Shown: piece after piece, positions 1 to 9,889 of the stretch
Layout of the letters: each line of letters opens with the position of its first letter
How positions within the stretch are numbered: the first letter of the stretch is position 1
Assembly: GCA_002049455.2 (NCBI GenBank)
Contig: KV919283.1
Coordinates: forward strand, 1 to 31,978
Length of the DNA stretch: 31,978 bases
Direction of reading: 5' to 3'
Source of the DNA: Porphyra umbilicalis
Taxonomy: Eukaryota; Rhodophyta; Bangiophyceae; Bangiales; Bangiaceae
Translations under genes and position numbers: made by a program
The notes under the pieces: generated by a model
Database searches by the model: none
Told to the model about the DNA's origin: nothing
The model's input: only the letters and a program-made list of their open reading frames with translations

Positions 1-4
1 TCGG

Positions 5-88
5 ACCTCGGTGCGTCAGCTTTGTTGCAAACTCACTGTTTCATTGGCTCGGGGGCCGGTTCATGATGCCAAAGCGGATGTTGGGACG
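5..88 (+). repeat. Partial copy of the 9.6-kb inverted-repeat element
   Basis: This stretch aligns with positions 9599-9683 at roughly 80 percent identity by eye, sharing ACCTCGGTGC, TTCATTGGCTC and GGATGTTG in the same order and spacing. The left end is cut by the window edge. The right terminal inverted repeat seen at 9.7 kb is not recognisable here. The copy carries the ATTGG box upstream of the ATPase gene, so the element may supply part of that promoter; this is inference. Confidence 0.65.
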
Positions 89-213
89 GGACCGTCTGCA
101 ACCAGCATCTGCCACCACACGTGCCACTGCCAGATTCGCAGGATACCGAATGAATACAAACTTCCGTGGTTAAAATTTAGCCGCTGCCCCCCTGTCGACA
201 GCGGGTATAAATA
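42..213 (+). promoter_or_regulatory. CCAAT-type and TATA promoter of the AAA ATPase gene
   Basis: A consensus TATA box (TATAAATA) lies at 206-213, and an inverted CCAAT box (CATTGGCT) about 165 bases upstream at 41-48. The first ATG in the ATPase frame is at 364, so a start site about 30 bases below the TATA box would give a 5' leader of about 125 bases. The ATG at 225 lies too close to the TATA box to be used. Confidence 0.6.
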
Positions 214-363
214 CGGACCGGTCGATGAGACTACTGCGACCGCCGCCGACGGGCGTCGACGTCACACCGAGGCGCCCTCGTGCGAGACCGCGCGGCTCGC
301 TCGGCGGTGCGCGGGGTGCGCGCGGTGCCGCCGCCCTGTCGTTTGCCCCGCGTCTGCAGCACC

Positions 364-1429
364 ATGCCCCCGCCGTCGCCCTCGCCGCGCGGCACGCCCC
401 GGGGTGGTCGTTCCGCGCGGGACCGCGCGGCGCTTGCCGCCGTGCGAGACGTGGCGTCGCGCTTGGACGGGCGCCTCCACACCCTGCCGCCGGCGAGTGC
501 CGCGAGCGCCGCCAACCGCGTGCCCCCCCCCCCGCCCGTCGACGCAGGTGGCTCGCCGGTGCGCTCCGTCGGGGCCAAGCGCGCCCGCACCGACCGGTCA
601 GTGTCGGGCGGGGCGACCAAGCGCCGCCGGCGGGGCGAGAAGGGTATTTTTCCCGAGCCCGAGCCCCCCGCCCCGCTCCCGTGGGCAACGGTGGCGGGGC
701 ACGACGCGCACGTGTTGCGGCTGCGCGAGGTGCTGGCGCTGCTCACCGCCACGCCGCGCGGGGGAGGTGTCGGGCGGCCCCTGCCCTTTCCCCGGGGTGT
801 GCTGCTGACCGGTCCGCCCGGGACGGGCAAGACGCTGAGCGTCCGGGTGCTCGCCTCACACGCGCGGGCGGCCAATGGTGGCGCCTCCGTGCCTCTGTAC
901 CTCATCCGCGGCGGCGAAATCCTCTCCAAGTACGTCGGCGAGGGCGAGCGCCGCCTCCGCCGCCTGTTTGACGCTGCGACCGCGGCGGCCCCGTCCATCT
1001 TGTTTTTCGACCAAGTCGACGCCCTCGCGGCGACGCGGGACGACAACCGCGACCACTCGCGGGTCGTCAACACCCTTCTCGCCTTGCTCGACGGCTTTCG
1101 CTCGCGCGGTCGCGTGTTGGTCCTCGCCGCGACCAACCGGGTGGACCTGTTGGACTCGGCGTTTCGTCGTCCGGGCCGGTTTGACTTGGAGCTCGACTTT
1201 CAGCTGCCCGACGCGTCCGACCGCCGGCGGCTGATGGAGCTGCACGCAGGCACGTCGGCAGACGAGACGGCGGTCTCGTACGTCGTCCGACGCACAGACG
1301 GCTGGTCGGGAGCGGAAATCCGGGGCCTCGCCACCGAAGCCGTGTGCTGCGCGTGGCGCCGGACCGACCCGCAGTGGCTCGAGGCGGTGGCGACCGCCGC
1401 CACAGACCCGGCGACAGTCGGGGGTGGTG

Positions 1430-1472
<43 letters not shown>

Positions 1473-2549
1473 CCGCGGCCGCTCCCAGACGTGACGCACG
1501 CGGACTGGGACGTGGCGCTGGCCTCCCGAGCGCAGACCGCCCGGGCGGGGGTATCCCCGGCGCTGCACCGGCCGCTGCCGTTGCGCCTGAGCGCGCTCCT
1601 CGAGCCGACCGTGTCGCGGGTGGTGGGGGTCCTCGACACGCGCTTTCCGCGGGACAAGCTGACCACCCCCGGCGCCGAGTGGGCCGCCCAGGCCGTGGGC
1701 GGGCCGACGTCGAGTGCGTCTGCCGCCGCCATGCTCGCCGCGTGGCCGGTCCTCCCGCACCGCCTCTGCATTGCGGGGCATGCGGGCATGGGGCAGTCGC
1801 TGGTTGGGGCTGCGGTGCTGTGCCACCTGCAGTCCCTGCCCGTGTTTGACGTCGGCTTCCTCTCCCTCACTGCGAGTGGCACCGACGGGCAGCTGCCGCT
1901 GCTGCTGTCCACGGTGGCGGCGGCCGTCCGCGTCGCGCCGTCGGTCCTGTACATGCCCGACGCCGAGATGTGGATGGCCGAGTCTGCCGCCGCCGCCGAC
2001 GGGCCGCCCACCGCGCTGCTGCGCAGCGTGCTGGCCCGCATCCCCGTCGACACGCCCGTGTTGGTGCTCGGCGTTGCCAACGCGACCGAGGACGTGACAA
2101 ACGCGTGGGCGCCGACGTGGTCGACGGTCGTGCGCATGGGCGGGGCGTCGGAGCAGCGGCGGCGGCAGTACTGGTGCCCGGTCGTCGACGCGCTCAAGTC
2201 GGTCGTGCGCAAGCACAAGACCGGCGTCGCGCGTGCCCGCGTCACCGACTTGGACGTGGCGTTGGACGGCGTGCACCTCACGCACGCACCCGTGGACGAG
2301 ATGGAGCGCGTTTTTCAGCAGCTCCTCGACGCCCTCGCGAGCGTACACGAGGCAGCAGCACCTGCGGCGCACGGGATCGACGCGTGGGTGGTGACGGTGT
2401 TGGCGGCCATCGACCAGCTGTCTGAGAGCGGCGGCCGCACGTCCCTCGGTGGCGCACGTGCCGCTCGGTCGGCCTCGCACGCACCGGACGGTGTGGCTGC
2501 TGCCGCATCTGTGGGGCACCGCGCCGGTAGCCGCGACACAAACGACTGA
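364..2549 (+). CDS. ATAD2/Yta7-like tandem AAA+ ATPase, frame broken at a G37 run
   Basis: This is a nuclear chromatin-type AAA+ ATPase. I chose the ATG at 364 because of its CACC context and its distance below the TATA box. The N-terminus is basic (KRARTD, KRRRR; likely nuclear signals). AAA domain 1 has Walker A GPPGTGKT at residues 150-157, a Walker B region at 212-219, sensor ATN and arginine-finger motif RRPGRFD at about 268-274. Walker B reads FFDQVD: the catalytic glutamate is glutamine (codon 1012-1014). The linker and a degenerate second AAA domain continue in another frame from about 1468 (GHAGMGQS in place of Walker A, then SVLYMPDAEMW), as is usual in this family, to a TGA ending at 2549. 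The frame change falls in 37 consecutive G; 35 or 38 would join the halves. At about 728 residues it is shorter than ATAD2 or Yta7, and I see no bromodomain. The family assignment is firm; whether the gene is intact is not. Confidence 0.85.
1431..1467 (+). repeat. G37 homopolymer inside the ATPase gene
   Basis: There are 37 uninterrupted G residues between the two AAA domains. In frame they encode polyglycine. The coding frame before and after the run differs, so either the run length is misread or it is a real frameshift. Confidence 0.95.
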
Positions 2550-3465
2550 CGCGACGCCTGTCCCACCGTCGGACGAGGCGTCGACCGCGCCGACACCCCG
2601 AGCGGAGCGGGGCAAGCGCAGCACCCGTCCCGTTCGCCGCTGCAACATCATGCTGTAGGGTGGGGGGGGGGGTGTGGCAGCCACAAACCGCCGCAGCCGA
2701 GCGGCGTGCGTCGACCGTCCATTGTTCCTGCGAGTGGGGTGGTCCGTGTGCGTGGCACGGTGTGCCGACGTAGCGTGGATGCGATTGGCTGAGGTCGTCA
2801 CGTGACAGTATGCCGGTACTGTACGGATCCCCGCGTACGTTTACACCACTGTATACCGTCTGTGAAGGGAGATTTTCCACGTCTTGGGTGTTTGTAATTC
2901 CTCTTTTGCAACAATTGTCAAACGAGATGTCGACAATCCGGCAACGCCTCGCCCGGTGTGGCGACACACGCCGCTGCCAACGGTCGCGTGGTCTGTCCCG
3001 CTTGGCTGCACGCGTCTCGGCCCGCGCCAGGGGGTGTGCACAGGCGTCGCCGCTCCATCGCGTCGGCTGCCGCGCCAACGCGCCCATCCGCACGTGCGTG
3101 GCGTGCGGGCGCGCACGGGTGAGACCCCCTTGTCAGCCGTGATTCGCTTCGCCCTGTGCCGTCCAAATGATTACGGGAGCAACCCCGTGCGGCCGATGCG
3201 GACAGACCACACGAGCACTACATACGAGAGGCGGGCTACAAGCTTCTCACAGAGACCTCGGGCTGACCCTGCCCTTTCCCCGGCGCAGTGGCGCTTCACT
3301 GGGGGTGGGACGCAAATGTCATTGCTGGCAATGGGGACCCACATTGGAATCTGAAATCGGCCTGTGGTGGTCACCAGGGCCGATTTTTTCTTCGAGCCCA
3401 TGTGGATTAACTTTCCGGGCCGACGGGGGTGTATTGCTTTACAGCGTTAGAAGCGTCTCAACGCG
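2550..3465. other. Gene-poor stretch after the ATPase gene
   Basis: I recognise no gene here. An ATTGG box (GCGATTGGCTG) followed by TCACGTGAC lies near 2780-2805 and could be a promoter. A short open frame from 2926 (ATG) to 3142 follows, but its composition is basic and unremarkable, and I do not call it. The stretch ends with the hairpin at 3354-3389. Confidence 0.4.
3354..3389 (+). other. Hairpin followed by a T-run
   Basis: AAATCGGCC (3354-3362) and GGCCGATTT (3378-3386) form a perfect 9-bp stem. The loop between them can pair further (GGTG with CACC), and six T (3384-3389) overlap and follow the 3' arm. It resembles an intrinsic terminator, but in a eukaryotic nuclear genome it may instead mark an RNA 3' end or be chance. 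Confidence 0.35.
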
Positions 3466-3859
3466 ATGAAGAATGCCCCGCCGTGGCCGTCGAGCTCACC
3501 GCACCGGAAGTGTGCTGCACATGACCTGGTGGAACGCGGCCGCAGCGCACTCCACATCGGCATGTGGGGGATGGAAGCCAGTCCTCCTCTGCGACCATGG
3601 CATCGTTTGCACCCCCCCCCCCCCCCCCCGGCCACCGCCACCGCCACCGCCCCCGCCCCCGCCGCCGCCGCCGGCCTTGGCGCTGCCGCTCGCCGCGGCA
3701 CCTCCCACTGAAAGGCAACCCTTCTTCGTGTTCTCTGGATCGGTTTTCCCCTCCCGCGCTTTGTTTTCAACAACCAGTCCGCCGCGCCATCGACGACAAC
3801 ACCGCCAGGGAGCTGCTTTGGGCCGCCAATCTCGTCGTCAGCTGCTGCTCGACGGGCGG

Positions 3860-4641
3860 ATGGGCTCAGTAGCCTTAGTTGCGACTGCAACTGACGACCT
3901 GGACGCCCTCCATGTGGCGGCTGAGCTCGGCATCAAGGGGGTGGCGACCTACGGCGGCATCTCGGAGGCTGCCGTTTCCGGAAAGTTGCGCGCTCACGTG
4001 CCTTTCGTCAGGCGGCTCCGTAAGCGCGTCACCTCTGTCGCCGAAATGCAAATGAGGTTGACCCAGAGGTTGCGGCGGGACACCTCGTCGCTCAAAAGAA
4101 AGACCGACGCGTTGGCGGCGGGTGGCGGGGACACCTTCCGGCTCCGCACGGGCATCAGCCGCGTAAAGGCTCGCATCCTCCAGCTGAATTCCGACCTCAA
4201 GACGATTCGTTAAGTCACCGACAAGGCCATTGTGGAGCTGGGTCAACGTGAGCACATCCTCAACCACCTCTGCGCGACTGCCCGTAACGCTTTCTGCCGC
4301 ACCCAGTGGCGCATGCGTTTCGCCCAAGGGATGCGGGAGCTGATGGCGGCGAGCGTCATGTCGAGTGGATCGACGGGCCAGGACGCGACTGCCGAGCCGC
4401 CGGTGCTGCCATCGCCGTCTGCACCCTGGCGCCGACGGAGGTGCCCTCCCTCGGCCAGCACGTGCGACACAAGATGCTCGTGTCGCGAGCCGCCGCCGAG
4501 GCGACGCGGTCGGATGCGATCGAGCTGCTGCCCGCGTCGGAGACGCAGTACCAGACACTGGAGGACTGTGCGAGGCCGGGGCAACAGGCTTCCGTATGTT
4601 ATATTTCCTGGTCTTTACGACAGGGTACTCTCAAAGTGTAG
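3860..4641 (+). pseudogene. Broken coding fragment with a coiled-coil-like segment
   Basis: I do not recognise the family. From the ATG at 3860 the frame reads MGSVALVATATDDLDALHV and then a charged, heptad-like stretch rich in Leu, Arg, Lys and Gln (FVRRLRKRVTSVAEMQMRL and onward), which suggests a coiled coil. A TAA at 4211-4213 interrupts the frame, yet the following codons keep the same character (KAIVELGQREHILNHL) to about 4380. Protein-like sequence then appears in the next frame (VPSLGQHVRHKMLVSRAAAE) to a stop at 4639-4641. One stop and one frame change suggest a decayed gene. The stop has no obvious splice site around it. A C-rich, proline-coding run at 3610-3680 lies just upstream. 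Alternatively this is a chance open stretch in GC-rich DNA. Confidence 0.4.
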
Positions 4642-5560
4642 TGCTGCACACATATGCTTAGATCGTGGGACTTGCTCTCCGTTTCAGAGGTGACAGTCTG
4701 CATTCATTTTCTCGGCCTGTCGTGCTCTGCTGTTTCGTGTCGGACATACGGAAAACACTCACCGCCTGTCAGGCAAAGCACTGGTCCCGGCCGAGGTGGG
4801 AGTGAGCTGGACAGTGCCCGCACCACGGCCGGAGCGCCACCCCCCACAAGCTGGAATGCAGGGACGTTTGTGATTGGCCAAGAGGAGCAACAGCAGTGCA
4901 TGTTGGGTCCCATCTGTACAGAATGTGCCCGTACGGCCCGCAAACGCACGATCGGCGCACTCGTCCTTCTGAGATTATTTGAGAATCCTGAAGAAACTCT
5001 CGATAACTCACTGCTCTGGGCTACTTTACCACATGAGACGACTGAGAAGGAAGAATATCCCAAGAAAACGGAGAATCTCGATTCTGCACGAACCTGGCGG
5101 TTGGAGAGCCAATGGCGCGTCGAAGATACGCACTCAGCAGCTGTTTGATGCTGTTCTAGACCAATGGTTGGCCTGTTTTACAAAGCAGTCCCGGTCTTGG
5201 CCGATGAGGACAAAATTGGGGGATCAGCAACACATTGAGGGAGAATGTCTTTTCGATGCTGTCATAGAATTCCGAGCTTCGTCACTGTAATGGCGGCTAG
5301 TCGTCCTGTCCCTTTGCTCTTGTGACCACCATGGCGTTGGGTCCCTTTTTTCTTACCCAGTTGTCGCTGTGTCTTTTTCTCTTCTCCAGTTGTCGCGTCC
5401 CCATTGTCGGTCCCCATTTGATATCTTCATCTTTGTCGTATGGTTCTCAGTATAAAACAATGGGCAGCAAAGCAAATAAACACAGCACCCGGCGCGCCGC
5501 CACACGCAGGGGGAGGTCGACAGCGGAGGCCGCCAGATGCCTCAAGAAATGAACAAGAGA
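4642..5560. other. Gene-poor stretch with a TATA box and an ATTGG box
   Basis: There is no recognisable gene. An ATTGG box (GTGATTGGCC) lies at about 4870, and a strong TATA sequence (TATAAAAC) at about 5451. Only very short open frames follow, so I cannot assign a gene to that box. Confidence 0.35.
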
Positions 5561-5810
5561 TGAGTAAACACTCTGGCAGGGGCCGGGGGGGGAACGGGGA
5601 AGGACGTGAAACACATGGAGGAAAAAAACGAACGTCAGTACAGCGCGACTTGCATGGCGTGCGGATGGGGGGAGGGAGGGGGGCAAGAATGGGGCAGATG
5701 CGGCAAGAGAAAGGGGGAGGGGGGGGGGCAAAAAAAGGGCGGATGCGGAGCGCGGGCCCGAAGAAGGAGCGGATGCGGCGCGCGCGTCAAAGAGAGAGCA
5801 TGGCGGTGCG
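5561..5810 (+). repeat. Purine-rich low-complexity stretch with repeated GCGGATGCGG
   Basis: This is G/A-rich DNA with runs of G and of A. The motif GCAGATGCGG or GCGGATGCGG recurs at about 5690, 5735 and 5770 with diverged purine spacers, suggesting an imperfect short tandem repeat. Open frames across it are basic and low in complexity, so I do not call a gene. Confidence 0.5.
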
Positions 5811-5971
5811 GTGACGACGATGGAGTGGTGGTGTGAAAGGCCCGACGGAGGGGCCAGATGACAAGATGGCGAAACGACGGAAGAGAGCGGAGAGGCAGTG
5901 CAGGCGCGCTGCTGACCATTTCTGGGCCTTGGTGTGGAGTGTATACTGTACAGTGGGGGTTCCCCGAAGGC

Positions 5972-6147
5972 ATCTGTAAACGCTTTTGGCGGAATCTGTA
6001 ATCGCTTGCGTGTGTAATCCATCTGGACCAGAGCGATTGTGAGCCATCCAATGCTGAAACGTGGATATTCTTGATTGGGCGTGTAGATGGGACCATCCAA
6101 TCAAATGGCCTAGAGGGTGACCATCAAATCGACTAGGGCCATCCATT
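5972..6147. repeat. Cluster of short repeats including CCATCCAAT
   Basis: CCATCCAAT occurs at 6044-6052 and 6093-6101, with variants CCATCAAAT at 6121 and CCATCCATT at 6139, and an opposite-strand ATTGG at about 6073. ATCTGTAA(A/T)CGCTT-like sequence is duplicated at 5972 and 5994. Clustered CCAAT-like motifs suggest a promoter or enhancer remnant, but no gene starts immediately beside it. Confidence 0.4.
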
Positions 6148-6469
6148 CCATGCAACGTGGCTGTCTGAGCGGTAAGAACACGAATGGATCCCTACTAGAA
6201 GCTTCGCTAATGAAGACGTCAGGTATTCGTCAGCGTCAGTGCCGGCCACGTGACGCGGGCCGCCCCCAAGGGCTTCTCATGTGGCATCATGGGCAGCCGC
6301 CACGGCGTGCCCCGTCGGTCGCGCGTCCGAGACCCCCCGCGCGCGCCCACGCGCCCACGGGTCCCGCGCCGTGCCGACGCGGGCGGCCGCACCCCGGGTG
6401 CCGCCCCCGCCGTCGCCCCCCGCCCGTCGTTGCCCAAAATTTCCCGCCGGCGGGCGGCGGCGAGCTCCG

Positions 6470-6501
<32 letters not shown>
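6470..6501 (+). repeat. C32 homopolymer directly after the protease stop codon
   Basis: Thirty-two C residues end one base before the TGA stop (complement of 6502-6504) of the SUMO protease. On the gene strand this is a G32 run at the start of the 3' untranslated region. Confidence 0.9.
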
Positions 6502-6503
<2 letters not shown>

Positions 6504-7656
6504 ACCCCTCGTCCGCGACGCGCCCGTCGACCAAATCGAGGAGCAGCTGCTTGCGGAGGCGCGCCACGTCGGGCTGCCCAAACGCGAGGCGGTCGCGCCG
6601 CGCGAGGTGCTCGGCGGTTTTCAACACAAAGACCCCGCAGCTGCCGCCGTCGGCTTGGCGGGGGAGGGGCACCCCCCCACCGCGTTGACCTCCGTCGCCC
6701 ACCCCCCCAGGCGCAGGGCAACCTCCGCGTCGAGGCCGTGGCGGGACGCCACTTCGGCGCCGAGCCACCGGCGGAGCGTCGGCAGCACGGCCGCCCCGTC
6801 GGGCCCGTGCATCGAGTCGAGGTAGCGAAAGGTGCGGGCGCGAAAGTCCACCGCCGCGAGCACCCAGTGCACCGCGTCCACGTTGACGGGCACGAGGAGG
6901 AGGTCGAGGGCCCCCACGTCCACGCCCGCCTTGACCGACCACCGGCGCACGCCGTCATAGTCAAAGCCGCCGCGGCCCTGCGCGAGGCGCGCGTAAAAGT
7001 AGGTGTTCCACACGTGCACGCGGAGGGGGGGGGATGGGGGGGGGGGCGGCCTGGTGGGGGGGGCGGGGGGGGCGCCGCGCCGGCGGGCGCCACCACCGAC
7101 GCTGCCGCTGGCGCGTCGACAAACACCACCTCCTCGTCCGAGTCACCCCCCGCCCCCCCCCCGGTCGCCGCCGCCGACGCCGCCGCCGCCGCCGCTGCCG
7201 CCGCCGCCGCCGCGGCCACCCGCCGCGCCGCGTCCGCCGCCGCCGCGTCCGCCTCGGCCGCCGCCGCCGCCGCCGCCTCCGCCGCCGCCCGCCACCGCCC
7301 GCTGCGCGCATTGAGGAGCGCCACGTACGCGTTGATGAGCTCGTCATTGAGCCACCGGCAGCCGCGCAGCCGCCGCAAATCCCGCCGCCGCAGCGTAATG
7401 CGCGCGGCGTCGACGCGCACCGCAATGGGCGGCCGCGCGGCCGTCGCCGCCGCCGCCTCCCCGCGCACCCGCCCGGTGGTGAGGTACTCCACGGTCGCCC
7501 GCTCGTCGGCCGTCATGGGGCGGCCCCGCCACGTCCACACTGGGGGGGGGGGGGAGCGCCGCCACCGCCGCCGCCGACGCTGCGGTGCCCTTCCCGCTTG
7601 ACGACGGTCACGGGGGGGGAGGAGGCGGGGGGGGGGGGACGCGACGCAGACCGCGC

Positions 7657-7704
<48 letters not shown>

Positions 7705-7889
7705 ACGCGCCCGCCGCCGACGGCACTGCCGGCGGCGGGTGCGCGGGCCACACAGACGCCGCCGCGTGCCGCACGGCGGCGAGCCACGGGTGGCGCGCCG
7801 ACGGCGGCGGCGCCACGGGCGGCGCGTGGCGCCGCCGCTTGGCCGCCCGCCCCGACGCCGCCAGCGCCCGCGACGCCGGCAGCGGCACG

Positions 7890-7964
<75 letters not shown>

Positions 7965-8378
7965 CCGCCCGCGCCCGCCGCCGCGGCGATGCGGCGGCTG
8001 CGCGCCGACGACGCGCGCGCGGGCGGCGCGTAAAAGGAGGAGGCGGGGATGGGGGGGGCGGCGGCCGCCCGGTCCGCGCCGGCGGCGGCGCCGGCGCCGG
8101 CGGGGCGGGCGGCGGCCGACAAACGCGCGCGGCGGGCGGTGGCGGCGGCGGCGGCCGCCGACGCCCGCCAGCGGCGGTCGGCATCGGCGGCGCCGCCTAG
8201 GTCGGACGTGATGAGCGACACTGGGGGGGGGGGGCGCGCCGCGGCGCCGACCGGGGGGGGGGCGGGGGGGGGGGGGGAGGGGAGAGTCGACGCCGACAAA
8301 GGCGGCCGCCGCCGCCTCGTCGGCCGCGTCGACGGCGGCCATGGCCGCCTGCCACTCGGCCGACGGGGCGGGGGTGGG

Positions 8379-8427
<49 letters not shown>

Positions 8428-8770
8428 GGGGGCGCCTCGGCTTCGCCTTCCGACGCCGAGGGGCTTGCGAGGGAGACGGCGTCGTCGTTGTCAACGTCTT
8501 GAGGGGGGGGGGGGGGTGCGTGCCGGCCACGAGGGACACGGCGCAGATGCGGCAATCGTCACTGTCACTGTCGGCGGCGGTGGCGGCGGCGGCGGCGGCG
8601 GCGGGGGTGGGCGTCGACCGACCGCCGCCGCCGCTGCCGCTGCCGCCGCCGCCGCTGCCGCCGCGGGGCGGCGGGCTGCGCGGCCGCCGCCGCGGCGGCG
8701 GTGGCCGCCGCGGCAGCGACGGGGGCGGCGACGCCGCCGCCGCCCCCGTCAGCCCGTACACGTCGGCCAT
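6502..8770 (-). CDS. Ulp1/SENP-like SUMO protease (C48) with Ala/Pro insertions and frame breaks
   Basis: This is a predicted cysteine protease that processes SUMO or removes it from proteins. The start at 8770 has an ideal CACC-ATG-GCC context. The N-terminal half is Pro/Ala/Arg-rich, with an acidic SDSDD patch and polyalanine. The C48 fold begins with ITLRRRDLRRL and WLNDE (7340-7354). After an Ala-rich insertion come VHVWNTYFYARL, YDGVRRWS, LLLVPVNVDAVHW (catalytic His codon 6867-6869), YLDSMHG (Asp codon 6816-6818), and finally RQADGGSCGVF with the oxyanion Gln six residues before the catalytic Cys (codon 6637-6639). The triad is thus complete, but the parts lie in three frames. Breaks fall within G-runs at 7023-7072 and at a C7 run at 6672-6678. 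In the N-terminal region the more protein-like frame also appears to switch, near 8502-8516 and 8222-8280. The stop is TGA at 6504-6502. Family is near certain; exact protein sequence is not. Confidence 0.85.
7656..7964 (-). repeat. GCC trinucleotide repeats encoding polyalanine
   Basis: Nearly pure GCC repeats lie at about 7656-7698 (about 14 units) and 7890-7964 (about 25 units), with related GGC runs at about 8377-8425 and 8575-8602. On the gene strand they encode polyalanine, or polyproline in other frames, in the N-terminal half of the SUMO protease. Such tracts are prone to length change. Confidence 0.85.
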
Positions 8771-9550
8771 GGTGCGACGCGGGCGCGGGCGCTGCCGCGG
8801 CGGACCCCCGCCGGCGGGGGGGGTGTCTGCGGCATGCGCGCGGGGGGGGACCCCCAGCCGGGCGCCCGCCGCGGGGGGGGGGGCGCGTCAGCGTCACAGA
8901 GGCGGCCCAGCGGCGGCCGGGGGCGGGGGGGGGGGCATGGCGCGCAGGGGGGGCGGGGGGGGGGGGGGGGGGAGGGGGGGGGGAAGACACGACCGCCTTG
9001 CGGGCGGCGGCGGGGGGGGGTGGATGGGCGCCGCCGATGGGCGGGCGGGGGTGGGGGTGGCGACGGGCGGGAGGGGGGCGGGGTGGCCAACGAGGCCGGC
9101 GGCCGGGTGGCGCCGCGCGGTGGCTGGGGGGGGAGCGCCACCGCGCGCCGCGCGCGGCGCGCGGCGCACGACCGCCACGGGCGGCACTGCCGCGCCCGCC
9201 GGCGGGCGGTGGCGGCGGGCAGCGGCCGCGGCGGCGGCGCGCACGTGTCGGCGGCTGGGGGGGGGGGGGGGTGGGGTGCGGACGGCGCGGCCGGGGCCCC
9301 GCGCGACGCGTTCCCCGTGGGGGGTTGCGGGGGGGGAGGGGGGGGGCACGCCCCGCACCCCCCTCGCGCGTGCCGAGCAGAAAACGGCGCGTGGCGCGGG
9401 CGGCGGGCGGATGTGGGGCGTTTTGGGTGCGCCCCCCGTGGTGGTGGCGGGAGCTGTCGTGGTCCTGGGGCGCGCCCGAATGACACGTGTGTCACCATCG
9501 ATGCGACGTTGGGTGTGGTGGCGAAAGGATGGCGCGGCTGTGAAAAATAC
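8771..9550. other. G-run-rich stretch upstream of the SUMO protease
   Basis: The region has many runs of 7-18 G on the + strand. All six frames are open over long stretches only because of base composition. I see no conserved domain. It presumably holds the promoter and leader of the protease on the - strand, but I find no clear TATA box. The G-run density makes quadruplex formation likely. Confidence 0.4.
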
Positions 9551-9574
9551 GATCGGATCCAAGAACACCACACA

Positions 9575-9707
9575 TATTGTGCTTCTCACAAAAACTGGAC
9601 CTCGGTGCATCAGCTTCCGTTGCAAAATCACTGGTTCATTGGCTCAGGGGGCGGTTCAGGATGCTGAAGTGGATGTTGCGGATCCAGCTTTTGTGAGAAG
9701 CACAATA
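9575..9707. mobile_element. MITE-like element with 22-bp inverted repeats and TA flanks
   Basis: The left arm 9577-9598 begins TTGTGCTTCTCACA, and the right arm 9684-9705 is its reverse complement with a single mismatch. The dinucleotide TA stands directly outside both ends (9575-9576 and 9706-9707), as expected for a Tc1/mariner/pogo-type insertion. The element is 129 bp long and has no coding capacity. Its 85-bp interior contains an ATTGG box and matches the repeat at the window start. I infer a non-autonomous DNA transposon. Confidence 0.7.
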
Positions 9708-9788
9708 AACACATTGCCCGAGTGACAAAACACCCCTTCGTGCCGGCGTGCGTCTTTACGTTGCCAATAGGGTTGCTCAGAACGCCCG

Positions 9789-9886
9789 GGGCGTCGTTAA
9801 GGGCGTCGTTAAGGGCGTCACCAGGGCGTCATTTGGGCGTCGTGCGCGCCGAACGCCCCAACTCAAAAGGGCGTCAGCAAGGCGTC
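9789..9886 (+). repeat. Phased GGGCGTC array
   Basis: GGGCGTC begins at 9789, 9801, 9813, 9824, 9835 and 9869, and AGGCGTC at 9880. The steps are 12, 12, 11, 11, 34 and 11 bases, close to one helical turn, so the motifs face nearly the same side of DNA. Spacers vary (GTTAA, ACCA, ATTT). The reverse complement GACGCCC occurs near 10113. The core resembles a CREB/ATF half-site (TGACG), but no gene start lies close by. Confidence 0.6.
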
Positions 9887-9889
9887 GCG

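Noticed and set aside
1067..2801. Long - strand frames over the ATPase gene
   Set aside because: They are antisense shadows of conserved AAA domains, with Arg/Pro-rich composition and no domain.
3354..3389. Bacterial rho-independent terminator
   Set aside because: The shape fits, but all recognised genes and promoters are eukaryotic; it is kept only as a hairpin.
8049..9725. Long + strand open frame (558 codons) overlapping the SUMO protease
   Set aside because: It is Gly/Ala/Arg/Pro low complexity, antisense to conserved protease sequence, and open only because GC-rich DNA lacks stop codons.
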